Assembly (NCBI GenBank): GCA_020440935.1
Contig: JAGRNC010000067.1
Coordinates: 1-10,402, forward strand
Direction of reading: 5' to 3'
Length of the DNA: 10,402 nt
From: Leptospiraceae bacterium
GTDB lineage: Bacteria; Spirochaetota; Leptospiria; Leptospirales; Leptonemataceae
Part shown: positions 1 to 6,565 of the stretch, in pieces
How positions within the stretch are numbered: the first letter of the stretch is position 1
Layout of the letters: every line of letters begins with the position of its first letter
Made by a program: the position numbers and the translations under genes
Notes under the pieces: model-generated
Database searches by the model: none
The model's input: only the letters and a program-made list of their open reading frames with translations
What the model was told of the DNA's origin: nothing

Positions 1-816
1 TGCCTTTGCCTGATCTGCAGAGATGTGCCCCTGCTCCACCATGGCATCCAATACCAGTTCTTGCTTTTTCGTAGATAAGACTATGTTGTTGCGCGGGCTG
101 TAACGGACAGGACTGGGAAACAGGCCCACAATCATGGCGGCCTCCGCAGCGTCCAGATTCTGGGGGGGCTTGCGAAAATAGAACCAGGACGCTTCCTCGG
201 CGCCCACTCGACCCTCACCCATGTAGATTCGATTCATGTAAAGACAGAGGATTTCTTCTTTATTAAGGATGGCTTCTATCTGGAAGGCGGCAAATGTTTC
301 GTAAATCTTTCTGTACAGGGTAGGACTATGATCCGTGTACAGATTCCTGGCCAGTTGCTGCGTAATGGAACCGCCGCCCTCTTTTACGCTAAGCGCCAGT
401 AGATTGTTAATCATGGCCCGTGCAATGCCGCGTAGCGAAATGCCGGCGTGATCATAGAATTCACGGTCTTCGGCGCTAACCACGGCCTTCTTTAGCCAGC
501 CAAGATCGGCTTTGCAGGAACTAAGACTAATACGCGATCCGCGCACCGGAACAAATTCTCCCATCACTTCCCCGTCGCGGGCAAGGATGAGTATGGGCGG
601 CCGGGGCTTCTCTTCGCCCTGGCCCACCAGCCATTGCTTCTCCCGCTCCAGGGATTTCACAAGACCTTCGCGATCCCCAAAAAAATCCACAGCGACGGCG
701 CCAACCAGCACCGCCAATCCGCCAAAGATGACGATTGCTACCCAGAGAATGATTTGTTTGAGCGGAATCTTACGCAGTAGTTCCGGCGTTCTTTGTTTTA
801 GCAACATCCAGTTCAT
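1..816 (-). CDS. Class A penicillin-binding protein, N-terminal part (glycosyltransferase 51), runs off the left edge
   Basis: This is a peptidoglycan glycosyltransferase, probably a bifunctional PBP1A-type enzyme that polymerises lipid II at the outer face of the inner membrane. The frame is open for 272 codons from an ATG at 816 to base 1 without a stop. Residues 19-44 form one membrane anchor after a short basic cytoplasmic tail. The GT51 signatures follow in order: SAEDREFYDHAG (114-125, catalytic Glu116), GGGSITQQLARN (148-159), a KEEILCLYMNRIYMG block (186-200) with the second conserved Glu, and AAEAAMIVGLFPSPVRYSP (223-241). The transpeptidase domain would lie beyond the window, so its presence is inferred. 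No good Shine-Dalgarno sequence precedes the ATG, and a TTG two codons upstream is possible. The gene diverges from the membrane-protein gene starting at 875. A run of seven G (plus strand, 162-168) lies inside the coding region. Confidence 0.93.
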   Translation of the reverse strand, partial: MNWMLLKQRTPELLRKIPLKQIILWVAIVIFGGLAVLVGAVAVDFFGDREGLVKSLEREKQWLVGQGEEKPRPPILILARDGEVMGEFVPVRGSRISLSSCKADLGWLKKAVVSAEDREFYDHAGISLRGIARAMINNLLALSVKEGGGSITQQLARNLYTDHSPTLYRKIYETFAAFQIEAILNKEEILCLYMNRIYMGEGRVGAEEASWFYFRKPPQNLDAAEAAMIVGLFPSPVRYSPRNNIVLSTKKQELVLDAMVEQGHISADQAKA

Positions 817-874
817 GAGCAATGGAGGACAGGTTTTCGCTTGAGTTTCTGGCTGGCAAGCAGTCCGTGAACCA

Positions 875-1675
875 ATGCAACCCCCAGCAGAAAACCGTAT
901 CAATTTGACGGAACATGAACTGGAAGTGATCGAGATATTTCAGATCGCTTACCGATCCGTCCGCCGAATTTGGTGGACCTGGATTCCGGTATTTCTGGTG
1001 GAGTTGATTGCATCGGGCTGGGGATACTATCAGGCAAGTTCCATGTTGGTAGCGCTCAACCCCGAGGCGGCGGGCGATTTTCAGAAAGTAATGGAAGCCA
1101 TGAATGGTGGACCGGGCTGGTATCAGTGGATGCAGCTTTTGCTTTTTTGCCTGACGTTTGCGGCCATGTATTTCCCCACCAAGCATGCCGCAGAGCTTAC
1201 AGGATTTAGCGACCCGGAAAACCGGCAAATGTTCGCCTATGTGATCGGATGCATACTTCTGACGGTTTTTAGCGCGGTGGGCCTGCTGCTTTGCATCCTG
1301 CCTGGCTTTGTAGTTCTATTCTTTTTATGTATGTACCCATCGGCCATTGTTGTAGAAAAATCGAATCCGTTCCGGGCCATTGGAATGGCCTTTCGCGTGG
1401 CAACCATTCGACCAGGAAAGATATTTGCCCTACTATTCTTATTTCTCCTGGTTACCATGCTTGCTACCCTCGGCTCCATGATTCCATACTTTGCTTATTC
1501 CATTACTCGAGCCGCGCAGGGAAGCACTCCGGATTTCATCGGCACCGGCGCCCTGCTGCTCCTTTACGGCGGCATCGGATTGGTCTCCACCGTAGTCTAC
1601 ACCTACGGAGCCCATCTTTTCACGGTGGCCTACGGAAATCTGCGAAGCTTCATCCCTGCGGGACAGGAGTTTTAG
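875..1675 (+). CDS. Multi-pass integral membrane protein, family not firmly recognised
   Basis: The product is 266 residues with about five or six membrane segments (roughly 33-52, 84-103, 120-152, 182-208 and 222-247) after a polar, probably cytoplasmic N-terminus. The stretch around 142-180 reads ILPG, then a hydrophobic run, then YPSAIVVEKSNPFRAIGMAFR. This resembles the central signature of the bacterial 'glycerophosphoryl diester phosphodiesterase membrane domain'/DUF975-like proteins, where a Leu-Pro-Gly helix is followed by a conserved Glu and an 'A-x-x-x-S/AFR' amphipathic turn. That similarity is from memory and is only suggestive. No catalytic residues are seen. ATG 875 is the only start between an in-frame stop at 842-844 and the first hydrophobic segment; its ribosome site is weak. 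The stop is 12 bp before the acyltransferase start, so the two are probably co-transcribed and may act together at the envelope. Confidence 0.85.
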   Translation: MQPPAENRINLTEHELEVIEIFQIAYRSVRRIWWTWIPVFLVELIASGWGYYQASSMLVALNPEAAGDFQKVMEAMNGGPGWYQWMQLLLFCLTFAAMYFPTKHAAELTGFSDPENRQMFAYVIGCILLTVFSAVGLLLCILPGFVVLFFLCMYPSAIVVEKSNPFRAIGMAFRVATIRPGKIFALLFLFLLVTMLATLGSMIPYFAYSITRAAQGSTPDFIGTGALLLLYGGIGLVSTVVYTYGAHLFTVAYGNLRSFIPAGQEF

Positions 1676-1687
1676 TTTCGATTTGAA

Positions 1688-2770
1688 ATGGGTAGAAGCC
1701 GATCGGACTTACTAAGATTGCTATCCATGGGCATGGTACTGGCCATCCATGCTACAGGATTCTACGAACATAGCTTTGTTCGCCAGCATGACTACCTTTC
1801 GCAAGATTTTCTTGCCGTACTCTTGAACCAACTGGCTCGATTCAGCGTTCCCGTCTTTGTCACATTATCCGGCTTTGGGCTGACTAGAAAATATATGGAG
1901 TCCGCTCGGAACGGAGGAGCGATTCGCATTCCGCTGGCCTCCTTCTACAAGCATCGACTGTACAAGATAGGGCTACCATTCTTGTTCTATACAATCCTGT
2001 ATCTCTGCCTTCAGGGCCAGATACAAAAGGCTTTTGCTGAAGAAAATGTATGGGAGCTGATTCCTTACTTTTATCGAAAAGGGGCGGACTACCATTTCTA
2101 TTTCTTTCACATTATCTTTGAATGTTATGCGGTTTACCCTTTTCTGCTGCTGGGGCTTTTTCGATTATCGCATCGCTGGCGGTGGGTGGCGCTTTTTCTT
2201 TCTTTTTTGGCGCAACTATATGTTTCCTCTCCAGCCCATATCTGGTTATCCGATTGGCCGCGTCCGCCGTTTCTATTCTCTGCATTTATCCTTTACTGGC
2301 AATTTCCGCTCATTCTGGGTATTGTGACGGCGCTTAATCCTTTGCCAGCAAAGAAAGCTGTAGGTCGGGCAATGCTTGCGGCCACCATCTTTGCTTTTGG
2401 ACTTGTACTCTTTGATTACCTATTCTGGAGCTACCGATCCGGCGAACCGGGCGACTTCAATCATTTTACTCGGATGAGCGTGATGATCTTTGCCGCCCTT
2501 TTCTTCTGGACTTTTGCCGCCTGGCCGGATTCCGAAAAAGATCGCCCATGGATTGGCTATGCAGCGGGTCTTTCCTTTCATGTTTATATCGTCCACACCT
2601 GGTTCTTGCGAGGCCTGGAGATTCTACTTCCCAGAAACGTACTTTTGGTTCTAGGAAGTTTGATTCTGGTTTCTTTTCTCTGGGCCATGCTGCTGGACCG
2701 CATGCTAACGTGGCCCTGGTTGCGAAACCTACTTGGCCTGGAAGCGAAGCGAAGCGCGCTACCCGGCTAA
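1688..2770 (+). CDS. Acyltransferase-3 family membrane enzyme (WecH/OafA-like)
   Basis: Proteins of this family (PF01757) move acyl groups, often acetyl, onto sugars, lipids or cell-surface polymers from within the cytoplasmic membrane. The 360-residue product has the family layout of about ten hydrophobic segments. Visible hallmarks are the N-terminal D-x2-R...H pattern (Asp7, Arg10, His21 within LAIHATGF), RFSVPVFVTLSGFGLT (51-65), a basic YKHRLYKIGLPFLFY loop (87-101) matching the usual R/K-rich R-x2-R-L-x-P motif, and HFYFFHIIFECYAVYPFL (136-153), which matches the 'HLWFL..l...Y...P' block. A late His303 (IVHTWFL) is also typical. No extra SGNH domain is attached. The acceptor is unknown; an envelope glycan or lipid is likely. 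The gene lies 12 bp after the preceding membrane-protein gene. Three GAAGC units (2741-2755) lie near the end of the frame. Confidence 0.92.
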   Translation: MGRSRSDLLRLLSMGMVLAIHATGFYEHSFVRQHDYLSQDFLAVLLNQLARFSVPVFVTLSGFGLTRKYMESARNGGAIRIPLASFYKHRLYKIGLPFLFYTILYLCLQGQIQKAFAEENVWELIPYFYRKGADYHFYFFHIIFECYAVYPFLLLGLFRLSHRWRWVALFLSFLAQLYVSSPAHIWLSDWPRPPFLFSAFILYWQFPLILGIVTALNPLPAKKAVGRAMLAATIFAFGLVLFDYLFWSYRSGEPGDFNHFTRMSVMIFAALFFWTFAAWPDSEKDRPWIGYAAGLSFHVYIVHTWFLRGLEILLPRNVLLVLGSLILVSFLWAMLLDRMLTWPWLRNLLGLEAKRSALPG

Positions 2771-2829
2771 TAGACGGTTTCCCCATACGGTGACCCCCAA
2801 ACCTACGTGGTCTTGCAGCGGTGGTTTGC

Positions 2830-2850
2830 AGCCGAGAATGGTTCTCGGCT
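2830..2850. repeat. Perfect inverted repeat in the convergent 3' gap
   Basis: The arms AGCCGAGAA and TTCTCGGCT (9 bp each) flank a TGG loop. The hairpin lies between the end of the acyltransferase gene (2770) and the end of the convergent DHH-like gene (2905), where a terminator would be expected. No T-run follows on either strand, so it is not a classical intrinsic terminator. It could still block read-through or protect 3' ends. Its right arm overlaps the first unit of the tandem repeat that follows. Confidence 0.7.
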
Positions 2851-2884
2851 TATCGGCTTATCGGCTTGTCGGCTTCTCGGTTCC
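2845..2884. repeat. 8-bp tandem repeat, five units
   Basis: Five contiguous 8-mers can be read: TCGGCTTA, TCGGCTTA, TCGGCTTG, TCGGCTTC and the degenerate TCGGTTCC. The array starts inside the right arm of the preceding hairpin. The left arm of that hairpin could also pair with 2874-2881 (TTCTCGGT), giving alternative folds. It lies wholly in the noncoding gap between two convergent genes, so changes in copy number would not alter a protein. It is a simple-sequence type repeat, not a CRISPR or a known dispersed element that I recognise. Confidence 0.8.
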
Positions 2885-2904
2885 CCGGAGCTGCGGATTT
2901 CCGT

Positions 2905-4695
2905 TCAATAAAAAGAATGGATAATGAGGCAAAGACCGACTTGAATTAGCATCGTCGGCCAGATACTCTCGGAACGTTCTCGAATCATGCCCGCCGTTAT
3001 TCCGAATAGGAATGCGCCACCGCCCTGGAGCACGGGATACCAGGGACCAAGCCAGGCGGCCGGCAATGCCAGGAGGGGTAGCGGACTCAGAGCAAGCATG
3101 GCGGCGTAAGAAAAGCCCGATACCAGGACCGGGACACTCAAAAACCATCGTCCGCCGGATTCCTGAATTTCATGGTGCTCCTGCAACCATCCATGAATCG
3201 ATGTGCGAAAGAGACCTTCCATCGCAGCAGGAAGAAGTACGCCCAACGCCAGCCAATCATACAGGTCTGCAAAGCCTTTGCCAATGGACCATACTCCTCC
3301 CGCCAGTCCCGAGGCGATGATCACGGGAAGAAGTAGCATCCAGTCCAATCCCGATGGTATACGAAAGCCATACAGGTAGGGCTTGCTCCGCGCCTGGAGA
3401 AATACGATCAAGAATGTGGCAGCAATGGCAACGGGGGCAAAACCGGATATTAGCAACTCCTTTGCCGTGGAAAGAAGGGAAGAATCCACAAAGGAAATTA
3501 GCTGACCGATGAGATAGGCGATAAGACCGCCCAGAAAGGGAAAGGCGGTTCCGGTGAGAATGCGCCCCCACTTCTCTGTGTTTGGCGGTTTCCGATAAGC
3601 CTTACGAATAACTCGAACAATGTCGCTGGGATGCAAACCGGTACCCGACATTCTAGGCGAGCCGCCAATTTCTTGCGAACCACCCCATCGGTTCTCCCGA
3701 TTCCTACCGGACACATTGGGATCATCATGGTTCAGGAAGCGATACACTCGCTCCATCTCCAGAGGAAAGAAAAGATCTGACTTTCGTATGGTGTAAATTC
3801 CATCGCCTTTGCGAAGGAGTAATATGGCCGGTCGGCTGCCGTAGACCTTGTTCAGATAATCTTCCATCTCGTATATGCCCATATCGCTACGGTACACAAT
3901 AACGCTATTGTTTGCATCGAGCTCGGCGCGCGCCAGTTCCTCCAGGCCTTTGAAGTCCTTGAAGTCTTCGGGCCGAAAAAACATTTCATCAATTCGATTC
4001 AGCAGCTTACGAGTATAGGTGGCAAAGTCGATTTCATCCCAACGACCTTCCGATTTGATTCGGCGTTCGTCTTCGCGAAGAAAGTCGATGCGCTGCATTA
4101 CATCCTTATGCTGATTCTTTGGCAGCCCCACAATGTCCTGATATTCCAGTCCAAGACCATCTATGATTCCTTCCACACGAATAAGAGGCACAATGGCTCG
4201 ATACACCGGAGTGTCCCCTTTTCGCAGGTGCATATGATTCAGTAAAATCCAGATAGCAAGTACTGTGTCCAGGTCAGGATCGTTTGCCCATATGAGCCAT
4301 TTCTTATCGCTCAAGTTAAGGCCTTTTCTCACCAACACCAGGGCCTGCTCGCAGGTGGCCATGGTAAAGGAACGTTCCACGCCATCGTGATGGTCCAGGT
4401 TGTAGACCTGCCGTTCATGATCCATAAAAGGTTCGCACTGCGCCGCACCATCCAGATAGATCGTCCTTTCGGGGGCTTTGCGGGCGGTGGACTCCGACAC
4501 AGTCTTTCCACGTACAATTCGAACAGTAATGTTTGGCGCTTCAAGACAGGAAAGGCTACGGACCTCTTGATCCTCTTTGACGGAATAGCGATCGGGTAAA
4601 CGGCTTCTTTCGGAAGGGAACTCTTCTGCCTCTTCAGTAAGCTGGGATTCCTCGGACGGAGAAAAACCCGCCACCTTCTTTAGAAAATCCAACAT
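2905..4695 (-). CDS. DHH-phosphoesterase-like protein fused to a C-terminal CPBP-like membrane domain
   Basis: Numbered from the ATG at 4695, this is 596 residues. Residues 1-370 look soluble. They hold VYNLDHHDG (DHH at 101-103), then WANDPDLDTVLAIW (N138, D139, D141, D143), then a segment near 270-360 with NHDD (322-325) and RWGGSQEIGGSPRMSGTGL (336-354), which recalls the Gly-rich substrate loop of DHHA1 domains. These suggest a metal-dependent phosphoesterase, although the DHH precedes the DPDLD motif, the reverse of the usual order. Residues about 380-596 form roughly eight membrane segments ending at the C-terminus. MEGLFR (492-497), GFSYAA (527-532) and RERSESIWPTMLIQVG (572-587) align by eye with the three motifs of CPBP/CAAX (Abi) intramembrane proteases, but the first Glu and both metal-binding His positions appear replaced. 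A longer TTG start at 4734 adds 13 residues and has no ribosome site. Function is unknown; substrate and topology are inference. Confidence 0.8.
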   Translation of the reverse strand: MLDFLKKVAGFSPSEESQLTEEAEEFPSERSRLPDRYSVKEDQEVRSLSCLEAPNITVRIVRGKTVSESTARKAPERTIYLDGAAQCEPFMDHERQVYNLDHHDGVERSFTMATCEQALVLVRKGLNLSDKKWLIWANDPDLDTVLAIWILLNHMHLRKGDTPVYRAIVPLIRVEGIIDGLGLEYQDIVGLPKNQHKDVMQRIDFLREDERRIKSEGRWDEIDFATYTRKLLNRIDEMFFRPEDFKDFKGLEELARAELDANNSVIVYRSDMGIYEMEDYLNKVYGSRPAILLLRKGDGIYTIRKSDLFFPLEMERVYRFLNHDDPNVSGRNRENRWGGSQEIGGSPRMSGTGLHPSDIVRVIRKAYRKPPNTEKWGRILTGTAFPFLGGLIAYLIGQLISFVDSSLLSTAKELLISGFAPVAIAATFLIVFLQARSKPYLYGFRIPSGLDWMLLLPVIIASGLAGGVWSIGKGFADLYDWLALGVLLPAAMEGLFRTSIHGWLQEHHEIQESGGRWFLSVPVLVSGFSYAAMLALSPLPLLALPAAWLGPWYPVLQGGGAFLFGITAGMIRERSESIWPTMLIQVGLCLIIHSFY

Positions 4696-4965
4696 GTAAG
4701 TCTTCAAAGAAGCCCGAAACGGCCTCTCTGGCAAAGGACTTTTTTGGCATCTTTTGATTGAGACGGTCTTATGTGCGGAGCAAAAAAGGAGTTAGGTGCT
4801 TGTTTCCTTCCTATTACAATACAATCCGGCGGTCCATGAATAGGCTAAAATTGCGAACCTCGCATTGTCGGGGCAGGTCAAAATATAACAGATAGCCCAA
4901 AAAATTCATTTACAATCGTAGTGCGCATGGGCGATTCTTTTCGCACTATTGGTTTGGAGGATCAA
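4696..4965. promoter_or_regulatory. Divergent intergenic region, likely holding both promoters
   Basis: This gap separates the minus-strand DHH-like gene from the plus-strand DUF2147 gene, so both promoters should lie here. The best -10-like hexamer toward DUF2147 is TACAAT at 4911-4916, about 40 bp before the ribosome site, but no convincing -35 is found 16-18 bp upstream. TACAAT also occurs at 4815-4820 and 4820-4825. A TATAAC (4884-4889) follows TTGTCG (4865-4870) with only 13 bp between them. No clear operator palindrome, small gene or RNA was seen. Confidence 0.35.
4956..4960 (+). promoter_or_regulatory. Ribosome binding site fixing the DUF2147 start
   Basis: GGAGG lies five bases before the ATG at 4966. 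This decides against the longer in-frame GTG start at 4921, and the chosen start leaves a normal signal peptide at the N-terminus. Confidence 0.85.
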
Positions 4966-5403
4966 ATGCAAAAGAGACAATCCAGCATGATTAGAGTTGT
5001 TTGTGCGCTTTTCTTTTTCACCGTTACTTCTGGTCTGATGGCGGCTTCGCCCGTTGGGACCTGGAAGACAATCGACGACGAAACAGGACAGGCAAAGAGT
5101 TTTGTTCAAATTTACGAATACCAGGGGAAGTACTACGGTAAAGTTATAAAGCTGATAAACCCTTCCGAGCCTGACCCGAAATGTACCAAATGTCCCGGCG
5201 CTGCCAAGGACAAGCCTATCGTAGGACTGAACATTATGTGGGGTCTTACAGAAGATGGAAATGAGTACTCAGGGGGCCAGATTATGGATCCCAAAAATGG
5301 CAAAGTCTACACAGCCAAAATCTGGGTAGAAGGAAACACTCTAAAAGTTAGAGGATACATTGGACCGTTCTACAGAACGCAAACCTGGTATCGAGTTAAC
5401 TAA
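4966..5403 (+). CDS. Secreted DUF2147 family protein
   Basis: The 145-residue product matches DUF2147 (PF09917) along its whole length, a family of small exported proteins of unknown function common in Gram-negative bacteria. Residues 1-27 are a signal peptide: basic MQKRQSSMIR, hydrophobic core VVCALFFFTVTSGL, and a likely cut after MAA. The mature part opens with SPVGTWKTIDDETGQAKS. It then shows the family blocks IYEYQGKYYGKVIKL (49-63), CTKCPGAAKDKPIVGLNI with a CxxC (73-90), GGQIMDPKNGKVYTAKIW (103-120) and KVRGYIGPFYRTQTWYRV (127-144). The size is the usual one for the family. Location is expected to be periplasmic. It is probably transcribed alone, because a strong terminator follows 12 bp after the stop. 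Confidence 0.93.
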   Translation: MQKRQSSMIRVVCALFFFTVTSGLMAASPVGTWKTIDDETGQAKSFVQIYEYQGKYYGKVIKLINPSEPDPKCTKCPGAAKDKPIVGLNIMWGLTEDGNEYSGGQIMDPKNGKVYTAKIWVEGNTLKVRGYIGPFYRTQTWYRVN

Positions 5404-5415
5404 ATCATGCTGTTC

Positions 5416-5441
5416 AGGCAGGACTTCGGTCCTGCCTTTTT
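5416..5441 (+). terminator. Rho-independent terminator with UUCG tetraloop
   Basis: The arms AGGCAGGAC and GTCCTGCCT form a perfect 9-bp stem around the loop TTCG, a C(UUCG)G-type tetraloop known for high stability. A run of five T (5437-5441) follows. It sits 12 bp after the DUF2147 stop and ends one base before the likely ATG (5443) of the GIY-YIG gene. Confidence 0.92.
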
Positions 5442-5442
5442 C

Positions 5443-5829
5443 ATGCCCTCGCACTACTTCATTTATATTTTACAGACTCGGTCCGGCGCTTACTACACCG
5501 GAATTACCACCGACCTCAAACGACGATTAGACGAACATGTGAACTCTCCGAGGGGGAGCAAATACATGCGATCGCATCGTCCAGATGCCATAGCGGCGGC
5601 GTGGAAGCTTGAACCCGCCGGAGTCAGCGAAAACACAAACATGCGATCTCTTGCTAGCCGTCTGGAAAGCAAAATCAAAGCTCTGAGCAGGCAAGAAAAA
5701 GAAAGCCTGATCAAGAAACCGTCGGCCATCAAAGGGTTTGACTCCTTCGACGGTGCCCGATGCCATTCGATTCATGCCGCAACCAGAAAGCGAATCGCCA
5801 GAGAAGTCCTGGCTAAGCCAACTATTTGA
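5443..5829 (+). CDS. GIY-YIG nuclease-fold protein, UPF0213-like
   Basis: The 128-residue product belongs to the small single-domain GIY-YIG proteins (YhbQ/UPF0213 type), predicted DNA nucleases of poorly known role. The motif pair appears as HYFIYIL (4-10) and YYTGIT (17-22). It is followed by DLKRRLDEHVN with the conserved Arg27/Arg28 and His32, SKYMRSHRP (39-47), and LASRLESKIKALSRQEKESLI (70-90) with the catalytic-type Glu75. About 30 extra residues extend beyond the usual end. ATG 5443 is chosen because it stands just before the first motif. An in-frame ATG at 5407 would place the terminator hairpin inside the gene. No ribosome site is visible at 5443. The last 56 bp overlap the next gene in another frame, suggesting translational coupling. 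Confidence 0.88.
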   Translation: MPSHYFIYILQTRSGAYYTGITTDLKRRLDEHVNSPRGSKYMRSHRPDAIAAAWKLEPAGVSENTNMRSLASRLESKIKALSRQEKESLIKKPSAIKGFDSFDGARCHSIHAATRKRIAREVLAKPTI

Positions 5830-6556
5830 TCTTCCGGAAAGGGACTTTCTGGAATCATTACTCTTGAAAGCCAGAGAAGGAAACAGGCTGGAGCCAGTTT
5901 TTCCCTGGATGGTCTTCTACAACGTTACTCTGTATGCTTTGCGAAACCTGTGGTCGGCCAGGTTCCAGGAGCTGAAGAAAGAGCCACGACTGGTGGGGTT
6001 TGCCGCCAATGAATCCGGCTGGAAAGGGCGCCTGGAAAATCTTCGCTCGGTAGTAGATCCACAAACGGGCTCGGCCACGCTGGACAAGGCATTTGTAATG
6101 GGTGCGGCGGCGGTATTTCTCTGTCGCACGGAAGATCCATCTTCGCTGGCCCTGGTTTTTGCGGATTATCTAGTTGACCCGGCATTGGAAAAAACCGTGC
6201 GCGAAGATCCAGAAAGTGTCTTTCGATGGCCCGAAGGCGAACTACTGCATTTCAGGGTAAAAGGCCAAACCCGGGTAAGCCCTCAGGCGATTCAGTTGAT
6301 CCCGACTTCGAAGTACAAGCAGTACGGGCTACGGTTCATGCAAAGAGAGATCACCGGTCTTTCCTGCATAGCGGCAGGCCTGCTTCAATCGGCGAATCAG
6401 GACTTTGAACTCGATCTGGATGAAATGGCAGTGCAACGCTCCAGCGGACGAATTCGCCGCGAAACGGTGGAGCAGTCCAGGCAGGTAATCCGTCGATTGT
6501 GCGAAACGCAAACAGATTTGCATCCTCTATGGAAGAGGCTCAATTCCATGTATTGA
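5774..6556 (+). CDS. Conserved-looking hypothetical protein, 260 residues
   Basis: I do not recognise this protein. The frame has 260 codons. Its N-terminal half is rich in predicted helix with many aromatics (PVFPWMVFYNVTLYALRNLW at 41-60) and no signal peptide or clear membrane span. A helix-rich stretch AFVMGAAAVFLCRTEDPSSL (106-125) is moderately hydrophobic. The middle holds VFRWPEGELLHFRVKGQTRVSP (149-170), and the C-terminus is basic (RSSGRIRRETVEQSRQVIRR, 222-241). It is likely cytoplasmic. ATG 5774 is preferred; in-frame TTG 5738 and GTG 5753 are alternatives, all overlapping the end of the GIY-YIG gene. The stop is 9 bp from the end of the convergent SDR gene. Codon usage resembles its neighbours, which supports a real gene. 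Confidence 0.75.
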   Translation: MPQPESESPEKSWLSQLFDLPERDFLESLLLKAREGNRLEPVFPWMVFYNVTLYALRNLWSARFQELKKEPRLVGFAANESGWKGRLENLRSVVDPQTGSATLDKAFVMGAAAVFLCRTEDPSSLALVFADYLVDPALEKTVREDPESVFRWPEGELLHFRVKGQTRVSPQAIQLIPTSKYKQYGLRFMQREITGLSCIAAGLLQSANQDFELDLDEMAVQRSSGRIRRETVEQSRQVIRRLCETQTDLHPLWKRLNSMY

Positions 6557-6565
6557 AGAGCAGAC

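Noticed and set aside
512..844. Plus-strand open frame of 110 codons
   Set aside because: It is the antisense of the class A PBP gene, whose GT51 motifs are unmistakable on the minus strand.
770..1228. Open frame of about 150 codons on the minus strand
   Set aside because: It lies opposite the membrane-protein gene and overlaps the PBP start; its translation has no recognisable motif and the plus-strand frame has clear membrane-protein structure.
2845..2884. Repeat array as a CRISPR
   Set aside because: Units are 8 bp and contiguous, with no spacers and no cas genes nearby.
2858..3571. Several open frames on both strands within the DHH-like/CPBP-like gene
   Set aside because: They are low-complexity shadows rich in Arg, Ser and Pro with no motif, all inside the 596-codon gene.
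4696..4734. N-terminal extension of the DHH-like gene from a TTG at 4734
   Set aside because: TTG without a ribosome site; the ATG at 4695 gives a more ordinary N-terminus. It remains possible.
4921..4965. Longer DUF2147 reading from GTG 4921
   Set aside because: The GGAGG before 4966 and the signal peptide beginning at 4966 fix the shorter start.
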